Below, one piece after another: positions 24,480 through 36,379 of a DNA stretch of 64,000 nt (position 1 is its first letter; every line of letters begins with the position of its first letter). The notes under the pieces were generated by a model. It did no database searches, had not been told where the DNA came from, and saw only the letters and a list, made by a program, of their open reading frames with translations. The position numbers and the translations under genes were made by a program. The DNA is taken from assembly GCA_028023455.1 (NCBI GenBank), contig JAQFVV010012434.1, positions 5,610,264-5,674,263 of the forward strand. The letters run 5' to 3'. Origin of the DNA: Epiperipatus broadwayi (taxonomy: Eukaryota > Onychophora > Udeonychophora > Euonychophora > Peripatidae).

Positions 24480-27110
24480 AACCATTAAAAATTGATTTCA
24501 GGATGAAAGCCTCTGAATTTGATGGTGTTTCTGATATGTAGTCTCACTTCTTTGTAACATTCTAGAAAATTTCCTTATCTCATCCATCCATTTTACATGG
24601 TCTTTTTCTCTAGCAAAATATTTAGCCCAGCTACATTTCAGTCTCTTAAATAATTTAATGATATTGAATAATATTTGTTTTATCACTCATGTGTTCTTCA
24701 ATGTCTCTTTGTCTTTCAAATCTAGTATCTCTCCATACTTCATTATTAAGTTGGAAGTCACTGTATTACAGTTTTACTAAGTGTTCAAGTATCAGATTCA
24801 CACATAAAAGCTGATAAAACATATTATTTTTTTTCTTTTTGAAACAGATATACATGTTGTTAGGTTTTTTTTTAAAGTTATATCTATCAAAGAGACTCTA
24901 TCAAAGCTCGATTCTGTGATTGTTTATATTGTTTTATCTGTATTAATAATATCATCAAGATATTTGTTATGATTGTCAATCTTTATATATATACATAATC
25001 ATTGAACATTAGTTTAAATTTTTTCAACATGCATTTTTAATCCTTTTTTGTCTTTCACTTGATAACTCATGCAACATTTCCTGAAACATTATTTTCAAAA
25101 ATAATCACATCATCTGTTACACCTATATAATTTAAATAGACTTAATTTATTTTTATTTCCTTAGCTTCTTATTTTGATACATACTTCTCATAAAATTGCT
25201 ATAAAATATTTTGAAGATATGAAATCATCTTGTGGTACATCTTTATCCATTAATTCTTTAATGTCCCCAGGCAATATAAATAAATCTGTTATATTTTAAT
25301 AAATATTATTCAGAATATAATAGCATCTTGGGTTTATATTTGATAATCCAAGAGTTTAACTACTGTGGAAGTGTTTGTAGAATCAAACACTTTTTTCATA
25401 ATCTACAAATCCAAAGCATAATGCCTATAACAACTGTTAATATTTGGATGTGATTTATTACCTGTAATCATTGCTTGGCTAGTTTGAATTCAAAGTTTAC
25501 CATAGACAAGTTTTTTTGTTGTTGTTTTTCTAGATTACAGTCTTTTTTTTAAAATAGACAGAAAATTGTTAGATTTGTAATTTTCAATATTTTCCTTCCT
25601 TTTTTTAAATATTAAAACCATTACTATATTCATCCAATTATCTGGTTATTCTATCATTTAGGCATTTAGCATACAATTCTGTCTTCTTTTTTTAAGATAT
25701 CAATAACAATTCTATCAATTCTTAGGGCCTTTCCCTTATTAAGATTTAATAGCATATCTCAGCAATCAGTGTTTGGCAATTCATAGATGTCATAATTGTA
25801 AAGATTACTGTTTTCTTGAACTTTATTATCATATTATTTGTAAGTCAATAATAAATAAATAAATAAATTATAAATAGCTTATTAAATTATTTATAGAACT
25901 TCACCACATATTTCATGATATCATCCCTCTTTTTAGTAATATCTCTATCTATTATACTTATTGTTGAAACAACTTTCCTTCCAATATGAAGATATTTTTT
26001 TATACTTTTGAAATATTTTTTTCTATTGCTTTCCTAGCTATTTGATGAATATAGTTTTTTATATTATAATTAACTTTTTTTATATATTAATTCATTGAAT
26101 TCTTAATGGATCTCAGTAGAGTTTACTGGTGAATTGTTATTTTTTTATATACCAACTGTGTAGTCATTTTTGGTAGAGTATCATTTATCTTCTTATTATC
26201 TGACCAAGTCTGAAGTATCTTCAAAGTCTATTAATATTTTTAAATGATTTGTAAATTCTAATTTAAATTCACTGGAAAGTTTCTGAAGATTAGAGATATC
26301 AACTATTAATAATTTATTTCTTAATAGTTTTGGTTTCTTTAGTTTTGCATTAATACATATTACCTCTAACTAATCAATGATTGCTTTCTACATTAAATCT
26401 ATTAGGAAATTTTGCAATCTCAAATACATATTTTCTGTTTGTCAAAATGCTATTTTATTTTGATGTATATTTATTTGGATAGTTCCATGTCCATTTTTGT
26501 TTAGTGTTTTTGTCGAAGAAGTAATACCTAATATACAATTTTTCTTTTTCTCTACAAAACGGCATCCTTTCTCATTCCAAAATTAAATTTACTTGCAATA
26601 TTTTCCTCTTTCAATTGCCTTCCTATTTTATTACTAGTCCCCTATGAAAATTTTAAACAGATATGTGATCAAAAGTATTTTAACAACCCATTAAAAAAAT
26701 CCTCTAGCACTTTATCATAATGAGAACTTGTTGGGGCAAAAAATAAATCACCTGCACTTGGTAACTTCCATTATGATGAATAACTAACTAATTTTGCCAC
26801 TCTTCAATCTCATGTTATTTTTCATTTTATATTTATAACAAATCCTATTTTACTTTTTCTTTCAATATTTATGTTGTTGCAAAATACATGTCCACTTTTT
26901 AAATCAACTATATGCTCACATTTTCTTCTAACATCACAAAGTCCAACAATTTCCTATTTAATATTACAGTTCTTCCAATTCAAGCAATCATTCTTCCAAT
27001 AAGTGTGATCTGTAGTTATAGAAGGCTAAATAAAAAATCATCATTGAATGACAACTTTAGTCTATAATAAAAAACTTTTTAGCTATCTCAGTTTTCATCT
27101 CCAACTACTG
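24480..27110 (-). mobile_element. Nearly full-length, decayed RTE-type LINE
   Basis: Read from right to left, the minus strand gives fragments of an RTE retrotransposon polyprotein in the right order. (1) Apurinic endonuclease around 27100-26350: KLPSAGDLFFAPTSSHYD (family: LPSAGD...YAPTS..D), then RKRK...KMDMELS (family: KRKWTW). (2) RT finger near 25750-25550: LLNLNKGKALRIDRI (family: KNGKAPGIDGI). (3) RT palm around 25420-25190: CFGFVDYEKSV (family: L.FVDYEKAFDSV) and VPQDDFISSKYF (family: VRQGDTISPKLF). (4) Catalytic box around 25130: YLNYIGVTDDVIIF, with the usual F/YADD changed to VTDD. (5) C-terminal tail at 24686-24498: LKCSWAKYFAREKDHVKWMD. Many stops and frameshifts make it dead. 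The family call is secure; the subfamily is not determined. Confidence 0.82.
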
Positions 27111-28679
27111 TCTTAAATGATGAATTTAGAGTCTCCTGTAGAACACCATAACTTTGTGCTGTTATGTCATGATTTCAAATATAAAAAAAATATTCACACA
27201 GAAATGTATTTATTTGTCCTGTCTTCACAAACTTGACTAATGTTTCAGTTAACAAGAATTTGAAAAAAAAGACCATAATGTTTGTTTCCTTGATCTTACG
27301 CTCACATTAAAAGCCAGCGATCTCATGATTCCGGCTGATTTGTGTTGTTAATCAGTCTATTTGTGTTCATTTATACATAATAATAATAATAGTTTCAATA
27401 ATAAGAATGTATGGAATGGACATTAACAATTTGTCCTCCTCATTTCTTTTAAAGCTTAAAAAGGGAATCATATGCTCTTTTTGGTTAACAGCAAACTTCT
27501 ATTTGTAATCAACTTTTATGTATGTTTGGATATATATATACATAATAATATTCTTATTTGATGATTGTATTTTTTCCGAGTTATATATATAATCTTGTAA
27601 TTGAATATTAACAAATACAGTATCCAAATATATATAAAGTACAATTTTAAAAAACTTGTATATGATATATATATATATATTCTTGTTATTTGAAAATTTA
27701 TGATGAAATTTTACTTATAATTATATGTTCAACTATTTGCATCAGCTTTGAATTGTTACTTGTTTTAAAAAAAATTCAAACTTGATTTATGCTTTGCAGA
27801 ATATATGTAATTGTTAATAATAGTTACTAACACTAAACAGTGTGATTTGTAGTAATCTGTATGTTATTACTAAAAGTTAAATGTATCTGGAAAAGTATAA
27901 ATAAATTTAATTTTTCTAAAAAATATTTAATAATTAAAATAAATAATAAAATTATTCCAACATACAGCTTCATATATATATATATATATATCCTTCTTTA
28001 TAAGTGTTAGTCATTTCCAGAAAAAATTATTTAAGTATTATGTGCAGTTTTATTTTGAATTACATACAACAGAGACATCCACTCTTGATTAATCCATTAA
28101 TATCAAGAATATTTTCTTTCCTCATTCACCATTTGAAACAATCATCTTCTACATCTAGTAAATATACAATAATTATATTCATATGTATTACAAAAGTGAT
28201 CAATAGCTCTTGGCATATCAACATAAATTTGAGAATGAGCTGGATGAACTATAAGAAAAAATTTCAAGTTACAAATAGTCTTAATATTCTTTTTAAGTAA
28301 TGAGTTAACCATCTGATAATTGTTTGTAAATGAATATCTAGCTATTCTTAATTAGATATTAATGATCATATGTTAATCTGATATGATTAGAAAAATGCCA
28401 TTGGACTGATAGTAAAAAATATATAATATATTGTCTTCACCAGAAGAGGAGAAAATGTTCTACTCCTATGGCCATTGTGATAAGAATATTAATTATTAAA
28501 ATATATACACAATAATCCTTTAGAATGAGAATAAAATATTTTACAAAGTACATAAGTCTACTGCAATATCCCAGACTCAGCATAATTTGTTGTTGATTAT
28601 TTAAATCTGATTTCAGTGTAGCATTCATCATCAATAGTATTCTGTCCCATGGATAGTTCCAGAGAGTAGTCACATTATC
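27111..28679. other. Intergenic, nothing recognised
   Basis: A+T-rich spacer between two LINE remnants, with several AT dinucleotide runs. Frames at 28004-28300 (plus) and 28437-28673 (minus) have no recognisable domain. Confidence 0.45.
27972..27991. repeat. (AT)10 microsatellite
   Basis: Ten uninterrupted AT units, the longest clean dinucleotide tract I noted. Similar shorter tracts occur throughout the window (for example about 29503-29518, 22444-22458 and 33479-33490). Confidence 0.9.
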
Positions 28680-29010
28680 AATTCATTTATTTTGCCACTC
28701 CATTCTCTTCACTGCCCGGCTCTTCAATTCCACATAACTCTTCCCATCTCTTATACCATCCAACAATGTCAATCTTTTACATTCTGTTTCTTGATTCCAC
28801 TCACTATTCCCTCCAAAACATCTTTCATTAAAATATACTTTCTTCTTAATATATGTCCAATCTAGTTTCTCTTTCTGATTTCAATTTCTTTTTTTTTTAT
28901 TTACTCTTTTCAAAACATTTTCATTTGTTATTTTACTTATCCAACTAATTTTTTCCACTCTTCTCATGTCCATATCTCAAAGTCTTCCAATCTATTCCTA
29001 ATTTTATTAC
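28680..29010 (-). mobile_element. LINE 3' coding tail, second (non-RTE) type
   Basis: On the minus strand a broken frame reads RRVEKISWISKITNENVLKR, then IGHILRRK....KDVLEGI and ...DG.RDGKSYVELK.RA....W. This is the post-RT tail seen in many CR1/Jockey-type LINEs of invertebrates (...ERISWTD.V.NE.VL...., NWIGHILR, ...G.R....W.). Stops interrupt it and the RT itself is absent. No element boundary or TSD is visible. Confidence 0.6.
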
Positions 29011-32000
29011 TCACTGACCACTAGCCAGATCTAATGCACTGAAATGAAAATGGTGCTTTGATTTGATTTTAATTTTCTACTATCTGCAGTTTGAGTTTAA
29101 ATGTCTCTAATGTGGCAGTGCTTAAGGATAGTGAGAATGAGTTTAACACAATGATATATATGATTGATAGAATTTGTAAAAGTTCGATGTAAATAATAAT
29201 GCAAATAAAATTAATACAATAAAAACAGATGAAGAGACAAACAGATATAAATAAGCACTGGACAGGAAGTTATATAATACGATTTTAAATATGTGGAAAG
29301 ATAATTAATTAATTACAAAATAATTGTTAAAAAGAGTGAAAATAGCAATGCCTATTTAGTGTAAGATGTTTATTCCATGTCTGAAATTTAAGACTTGTTA
29401 ATTTTTTTTTTAATTAGCTTTAAATGGATAATTTGGAATAATGAATTGGGAAAATACAATTTTCAATAAACGAAAAACATTATTTATTGATTAAATTATG
29501 AATATATATATATATATAACAGAAAATCCTATAACATTACAATACTAGCCAAAAAAAATTCCAAATTTTACTAAAATTCTTCCATGACCATGGCTTCATC
29601 CATTAACAAATAGAACTTTCCAAGTGAAATTCAGCAAAATAGATACATGCAATATATATATATACAAAACAAAATATATATTAAACAATGATATTTTAAA
29701 AGTATAGAAGATAAAAAAAAATGGGGTGATGAATGAAGTTGACTGATCATCTTACAAAGAGGAATACATATGAATGTCTGAGGGGAAGAACAAGGAATGG
29801 AAGAGCAAGAAATTAATTGGCAATCAGTGATTATGAGAAATTTATAGAGTAAAGAAACATAAGGATTGAAAAAAGAGATCTAGTATGCAGAGCTTTTTTT
29901 TTGTCGAATCACTACCGATGATGATAAATCAAGGAAACAAAAACATTTTTGATGATGTTGCAATAAATGGTTAGTTTGAGCTAATGTTTTTTTATATATA
30001 TTTTTTAAAACATTAGTTATAGTGAATTTTGAAAACTAGATGTTAAAATTCTGAGCCTAAGTATTAATAAAATAAATGCATTATTTTTTCTTATTGTACT
30101 TTTTGTAATTTTTAAGTTAAAATTATTATATTTATTTTCTTAACTATTTATATCAACAGTAGCCAAATAAAGATGCTATTACTCTTTTTAGATGTTTTCC
30201 TTGAAAACCTTATTTTCAAATGACATGTTTAATGCTAAGTTTAACTTGTTAATTTCCATAAACTTTGCATTTAATAATCAGGTCAATAATTCAAAATGAA
30301 TTTTTAATCACATTTTAATGAAGCAAATTTTTAAAATTAAATTCAGAGTATCTTTATTAAATAAGTATTTCTTATGGAAAAATAAAAAAGACAATTATCA
30401 GACATATAATCAGATTTCATAACCATCATCTACTAATTTAATTAGAGCTTACTCGGTTTCCTTCTAGAATGAAATGTAGATAAAATGCAAGTTAAAGAAC
30501 TAATTTTTTGATCAGCCATTAATTAAAAGTAAGAGTAACAATATAAATCACAATTATTGGATTTTGTAATCAGTAGTTTTAAAGCAGTTTGATTAAATAT
30601 GTAGTAATATTATAATATGGAAAATAATGATAAGATTTTTAATAAAGTGTAATGGGTGTAACTTTCCAATTCAAAATGCAAAAAGTATATTATGATTAAT
30701 GGTTAAGTAAATTTATAGTGTCATAGAAAATATGAATATAAACCATTCATGGATTATACAAAAACTACAATGCATCTATAAAATACTTTTTCTGATCATA
30801 ATCCAAGTTGGCATAATGTTCGAACATTCAAATACATTATCATATTTTTCAAAATATAAAAAAAAATTAAAATCAGATAATAATCATAACATCCTAAAAT
30901 GGATTCTAGAATCTTAATCTCCAATAATAGTCATCACTAGGTGAGATCCAAAGTAAAATCTAGAATATGTTTACGCGTTTATGTATTATGATAAATGATC
31001 ATGATATTGAGAGCAAAATACTATTATTTATGACATTCGTGGCTATATAAGGTACTAAGGCAGAATAATCCAGTAAATAAAATCCAATAAAACAGATTAT
31101 ATCTATGCATAATTCAAAATCTGACATTTTTGTGCAATGTACAAATTAATTCCACCAAGGTAACAACACGACATGAAATTCTAAAGGTTTTAATGTGCAT
31201 GTAAATAATTTTGCCGCTTATCAAATATGTAACATTACACATATAAACCTATTCATAGAATAAACAAGTCTGAATACTTTATTATGATTATTTAAAGTTC
31301 ATTAAAATGAATCTTTAGAAAACTTGTTTGTGAATTATCTTAGTAACATATTTAGAGTTGTTTATTCCATGAAAACATTTAAATATTCAGTATATGTTTG
31401 AACCTATTGTATTAAAGAATGTAACTGTTATTTTTCATCTAATTCTCTAATAAAATGTTATAATCTACAGGTTGCAAAAGCATTTCCTTTATGGCAAATG
31501 TAAACTAAAAAATTAGCACTTAAAGTTGTGCAAAATTCAGTGATGCACTATATTAAAATCACGTGATTTATAAAACCAATACACTGAAGCTCATCTGATC
31601 AGCTTAATATTACTTAGGAGTTTCATTTTCTAACTAAGAATGACTAGATAATATTCATTCAAAATTATTGAATATCTATATAAGTTGACTATGAGATTGC
31701 TGGTTATTCAAAAAATTGTGAACTATCTTAAAAAATTCTTAGCAATCTAAAAACATCTCTAAACCCCACTTTCCTATTTGAACACCAAATCATTTGCATA
31801 AAATGTTAACGCATTAAATAAAAGATAATAATTTATTGTAAAATTAGATAATACATATTTTACTTCTTTATGCAATTGGATGCATAATTATAACTTTGGA
31901 ACAACAGGATGCTTCAAAAAAAAAAAACTATGCAAATCTTTTGTATAAAAAAATATAGCTAGAATTTGCCATTCAAAATGGAGAATAATTTGACCCAGGA

Positions 32001-33936
32001 AGTTTCTCTAAGAATATCACAAAAAATTAATACTGATTGATACAGATAAGACTTTTGCACAAAAATGAGTAATATTTGTAATACGTGCAGTTAAAAAATG
32101 TTCACAAAAAATGCAAAACACATTTTTCATCAATGCATTCATAGAGTGATAATAAAACAATGTAGGGTATGTGATATATAATTCATATAGCTGCCTAAAA
32201 TAATCATAAGAGCAATCAAATTAAGACTGCCATGCTTAGCCATTCTCTAACTTACTTAGTTCAGGTGTAAATTGAAAGAATTAAAATTTATCAAGTATAC
32301 AATAGCTGATCAACTTATTGAATTTAACATTGACTAAATTTTCAATATTCAAAAACATTACTATCAATGGATTTTGTGAATCTTTTCTAAACTTAACTGT
32401 TATGCCTGTCTAAATACCTTTACATGATATTCAACAAGAATCATCAATACAACGCTCTTATAAGAACTAACAGCAATATTGGCCATAAATTTCAATACAT
32501 GCTATTTATATCTATGGTTTCATTTATATGATTTAAAAAATAATTTTAAAAAGTTACAAATATTTTTTTTAAAAAGTTCTGCATTTTAATTACTTAATTC
32601 ACATCAGATATACAATATGTATATGCATTTACATATGTGTGTTCCACACATTTTTAAAAATGCTTGTACAGTAGGTAATGCACATCCGAATAGGTATATG
32701 TTAAAAACATATTGCATATGGTTTGCCACTATCTAGAAATTTCAATATCTGCTCATGGCTTGGAACTAAATATCATGAATATAAGAGTCCTTAGACAATC
32801 TCCGTAGTTAATTCTTAAATGGAAAAAATAAATGAATTAGGTGGTTAGAAAAAAATCTGAATAAGTGAATATGAAAGTTCAGAAAAAGTAGGCATTTCTT
32901 AAACCAACTCAATCAATCTGAAGTCAATTATACTAATATTGTGCCTCAAGAAATATTGACAATATATCTTGATATAAATCTCGGTTTGATCATATCCAAT
33001 TCTCGCTTGTCTCTGAGAAATGATTTTTTTAAAGAAATTAATCCTAAATGCATTGTATCATATTTTTGCACAATGCAGAAAATAAACACACTTTTGTGCT
33101 CATATTTGGTGTTATGAAAGAATAGTAATCAGTTTCATTCACAATGTTATTATTAATTATTATTCTAATCTTACATCAATCTTAAGTAAATATTGTATAC
33201 AATGTGCCTCCTATAGTTATAAATATTGAAGTTGATAACGTAGCTTCAGTTTTTGTTATATGAAAAGTCAAATTAGTAAATTTATCTAATATTATTTATC
33301 AACAAAAAAAAATTTTAACTTTTAACAAATGAATAATTACATATAAAACTAGTGATTTATAAAAAAAAAAAATTAATTTCAAGTTTGAAAATCATTAGTT
33401 CTTACTTCATGGCATTTAAAAAATATATGTATCTGTTGCATGGTGAGAGAGAATATTTCAAATAATTTGAACATGAAAGTATATATATATTTCTATCTTA
33501 TCAATCAATCATATTGCTTAATCTTGCTATATATACATTCTTGAGCTGGGTTTGATCTTACTAGCTAACATTAACACATTTTTTTATTATATGAATCAAA
33601 AGATATTGAAGTAACTCAATAAGAAGGAAACAGGATCTCAAAAAGTATACATACTTTATACTCTGTATCATTATTAATAATTCTGAATTTATTTCAAACC
33701 AATTCTATGAAATTTTCTTATCTTTACTTTTAATTTATTAATATCAGAATTATCACTTCATAACAAATCTGGAATGTATTTATAATTTGTATTGACAATA
33801 ATAATTCAGTTTATGTCATTACTCTAGATTCTATGTAAGAATGAATGATATAGAGCTTACATTGGTAAAATCCAATATCTAGAAACTAATCTGGAGCTTT
33901 TATTGAGTGCTATTTGTAAGTATTAATTACTAATAT
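29011..33936. other. Intergenic, nothing recognised
   Basis: Nearly 5 kb of A+T-rich DNA with poly-A runs (for example 31917-31927 and 33361-33371), (AT)n tracts and only short Lys/Asn/Ile-rich frames (for example 30732-30917 plus). No RNA gene, TE coding remnant or hairpin above background was seen. Confidence 0.45.
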
Positions 33937-35525
33937 TATATATATATTGTACCGGGTATGTTAAATGCTGTTCACATACCAGCCTCTTAGGCAGAGATGA
34001 ACATATTCAGAGAGTATGTATGTCCAAATGATAGCTATAAAATATATAACTAGTGTTACATTTTCAAGACATAACTTCTTCTCGACTGTTGAATTCAACA
34101 CTACATTCAAAGCACTTTTTTGTTTTGTATAAACACGGGTGCCAGTTACTTATACAGAGGATAAATAATGCACTTTGAACAATGGCCACTAATTCAACAC
34201 CCAAGATACACCCATGACTAGCTCAGCCACTTGTAATCAATAACAAATTATGTTTTCAATTAGTGGTGAAAAGTATTGACTGACAAATAGAGTTTTAAGT
34301 TTAAAGACAATTTATTTTAATAAACATTTATTAAACTAATTTTAAATATTTTATAAATCTTATTTACTATTATAACACACGCACATTTTTAATTCACACA
34401 CTATAATATCTTATGAGAAAACATTAAACAATATTTGAAATACAAAATACAATGAAATAACTATATACTAACGCATGAACACACACATTAATAGTTCATC
34501 TATGTATGCTACAGAGTTCTTAAACTTGACTCTTGAGGTTTTACGAATGCGATAGCTACTTTAGAAATGAATATAAGAAAATGTTATTACCTAGGATTTT
34601 GAATGTTGATACTTCTTGCTGTTTGCTGCTTCTAATGTAATATTTCTAACCAGTTAGATTTGAAGTTTTCTTGAGGAGATTTGATACTGATTATTCTGAG
34701 GCATTTTCTTTAAGACAATTAGATATTGAGCAGCTTCAGGTTGTTACGCAGGAATAACTTTTATCGGGTAGGTTGGCTGTTTTCATCGGACTTCAGGCTG
34801 GAGAAAGTCATGTTTTCCAAGATTTTAACACTGCATTCTTGATTCCGGATACATAATAACTGACTGATATAACTCACTGATAGATTGTACTGAACTGTTA
34901 TCTCAAATGCAATTCAACTCTAATGCAACTCAAACTCGACTGACTGTCCAATAAAAAATTGGCTATTTATACATACGACTTGTTGTCATTTTGATATCCT
35001 CCAGCTATACCTATTGTCGAAATTCCTTTGATAATCCTTTAACCACATGTTTTGAAGATCATTTAATTAGTAGCGATGCAAACGTGTTGTTTTTATATTT
35101 TTAATTAGTAGCCACCACTGAGTGTTTTTTAATTTACTAACTTTCATTTATTTTTAATATTTAATCCACACACATTTATTACATTTACAGTCACACACGC
35201 ATATATAATTTAAGATCCATTCACTATTTAATTTTAAGATGACTTAAATAGAAAGAGATTTGTATTTTTAAACTTTTAACTTATATTTCAATTAATAATA
35301 ATAAACTCTTTATTTCTTTTATAAACTTTTAGTTTGATGCTTCTGAAGCGAACCCCCCTCCTCCCTTCTGACTCATTAATTGATTGTAACTTTTTATTCA
35401 AAAACTCTTAGACTTTTAATTTTACGTTTTTCTTTTACGAAAGATTTTTTTTATTTTAATAATTTTTTTTTAAACAAAATTATTATGTGCCAACACAATG
35501 TTGATACAATATATATATATTGTAC
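33937..35525 (-). mobile_element. Possible LTR-like insertion
   Basis: An identical 16-mer (TATATATATATTGTAC) occurs at 33937-33952 and 35510-35525. Between them the sequence is more complex and CpG-containing than its surroundings. It can be read as a TG...CA-bounded block (TGTACCGGG at 33948 to GTTGATACA at 35508). On the minus strand it contains TGTTGGCACATAATA near one end, a TATAAATA/Inr promoter pair at 34971-34938, and a polypurine run AGAAGGGAGGAGGGGGGT (about 35353-35370). These are LTR-like traits, but the flanking repeat is mostly AT dinucleotides and I find no gag-pol or second LTR, so this is tentative. Confidence 0.25.
34938..34971 (-). promoter_or_regulatory. Candidate TATA-plus-initiator core promoter
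   Basis: On the minus strand TATAAATA (34971-34964) is followed about 25 bp later by TCAGTC (34943-34938), the spacing and motifs of an arthropod-type TATA/Inr core promoter. An inverted CCAAT pair lies in between (CCAATAAAAAATTGG on the plus strand, 34948-34962). It fits the promoter of an LTR or of an unannotated transcript; no downstream gene is identified. Confidence 0.35.
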
Positions 35526-36097
35526 TCATACCAAACTACTAACTATGTAAGATGTGGAAATCCTAGCTCAGTATGTTAATATAAAGGTACACTCATCATA
35601 TTTTTAACCTTTAAACCGCTAATTTTATCATTGGTTGTATCAGATAAAAATCAAATCTTTTAATTGGCCAACTCACAAATTGAAGACAAAGCCTATTGTT
35701 AAAACATATTCGCCTATAATATTAAATTCAACTCAGATACGTTTATAAAAAGTATATAATTAATTTTTCAGGTTATGAAAAGAAACGAAAGTTCTTTCAA
35801 AAATAAATTGCTGTTTATTTATTCTAAAATATTCGTTATCGGCAACATAAAAGTTATAATGTAAACAAAAAGATCGACTTTTACGTTATAGAAAAGTAAA
35901 TATTTCTTTTTACTAAATCTTCAATATTTTTACTTAAATCTTCGATATTTTTCGAAAATAATTTTGTTTTTTTATTATTCTCTCTGAAAATAATTTTTAA
36001 TTTCTCAAAATATTCTTTTATAATAATTAAAATCATATTCGAAATGAAAATCTCAGCGTTTTTCTTTATTTTCTTTGATCAGGCAGTTTCTTTGTTC
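35526..36097. other. Intergenic, nothing recognised
   Basis: A+T-rich sequence with slightly more CpG than the average for this window (for example around 35825-35945). No coding frame was found. Confidence 0.4.
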
Positions 36098-36379
36098 TTT
36101 CCAGCCAATCAGAATGTCTTTTTCGGCTGAGAGCATGCTAAGAACCAATCACAAATAATGTTCCTTCTTTGTTTAGGTTTAAATGCGTTTTTTTTCTATT
36201 TTTTACTTGTAAAATAAATCGGAAGATGTCACCATCGTACAGAGCTTTTAAAAACGAATTCAATACGTCTTTAACGAAGATTTTCGTATGAAAACAAACT
36301 GAGTTAGAGTGATTTCAGATGTCGACGAGGAGCCTCGTCAAAAACAGTCTTTTGGTTAACATTAAGAATATACCAACAG
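36098..36379 (+). promoter_or_regulatory. CCAAT-box, CpG-containing island; possible promoter and first exon
   Basis: Two CCAAT boxes in the same orientation (CCAATCAGA at 36105 and CCAATCACA at 36145), 40 bp apart, sit at the left of a stretch with unusually many CpGs for this window. Downstream are a 21-codon frame (ATG 36226, TGA 36289-36291) and a second ATG at 36319 (TTCAGATGTCGACGAGG). The latter opens a 20-codon frame (MSTRSLVKNSLLVNIKNIPT) running to CAACAG/GTATAT at 36379, a plausible 5' splice site. The palindrome GACGAGGAGCCTCGTC lies inside the frame. No protein family is recognised, and a first exon is only a hypothesis. Confidence 0.25.
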
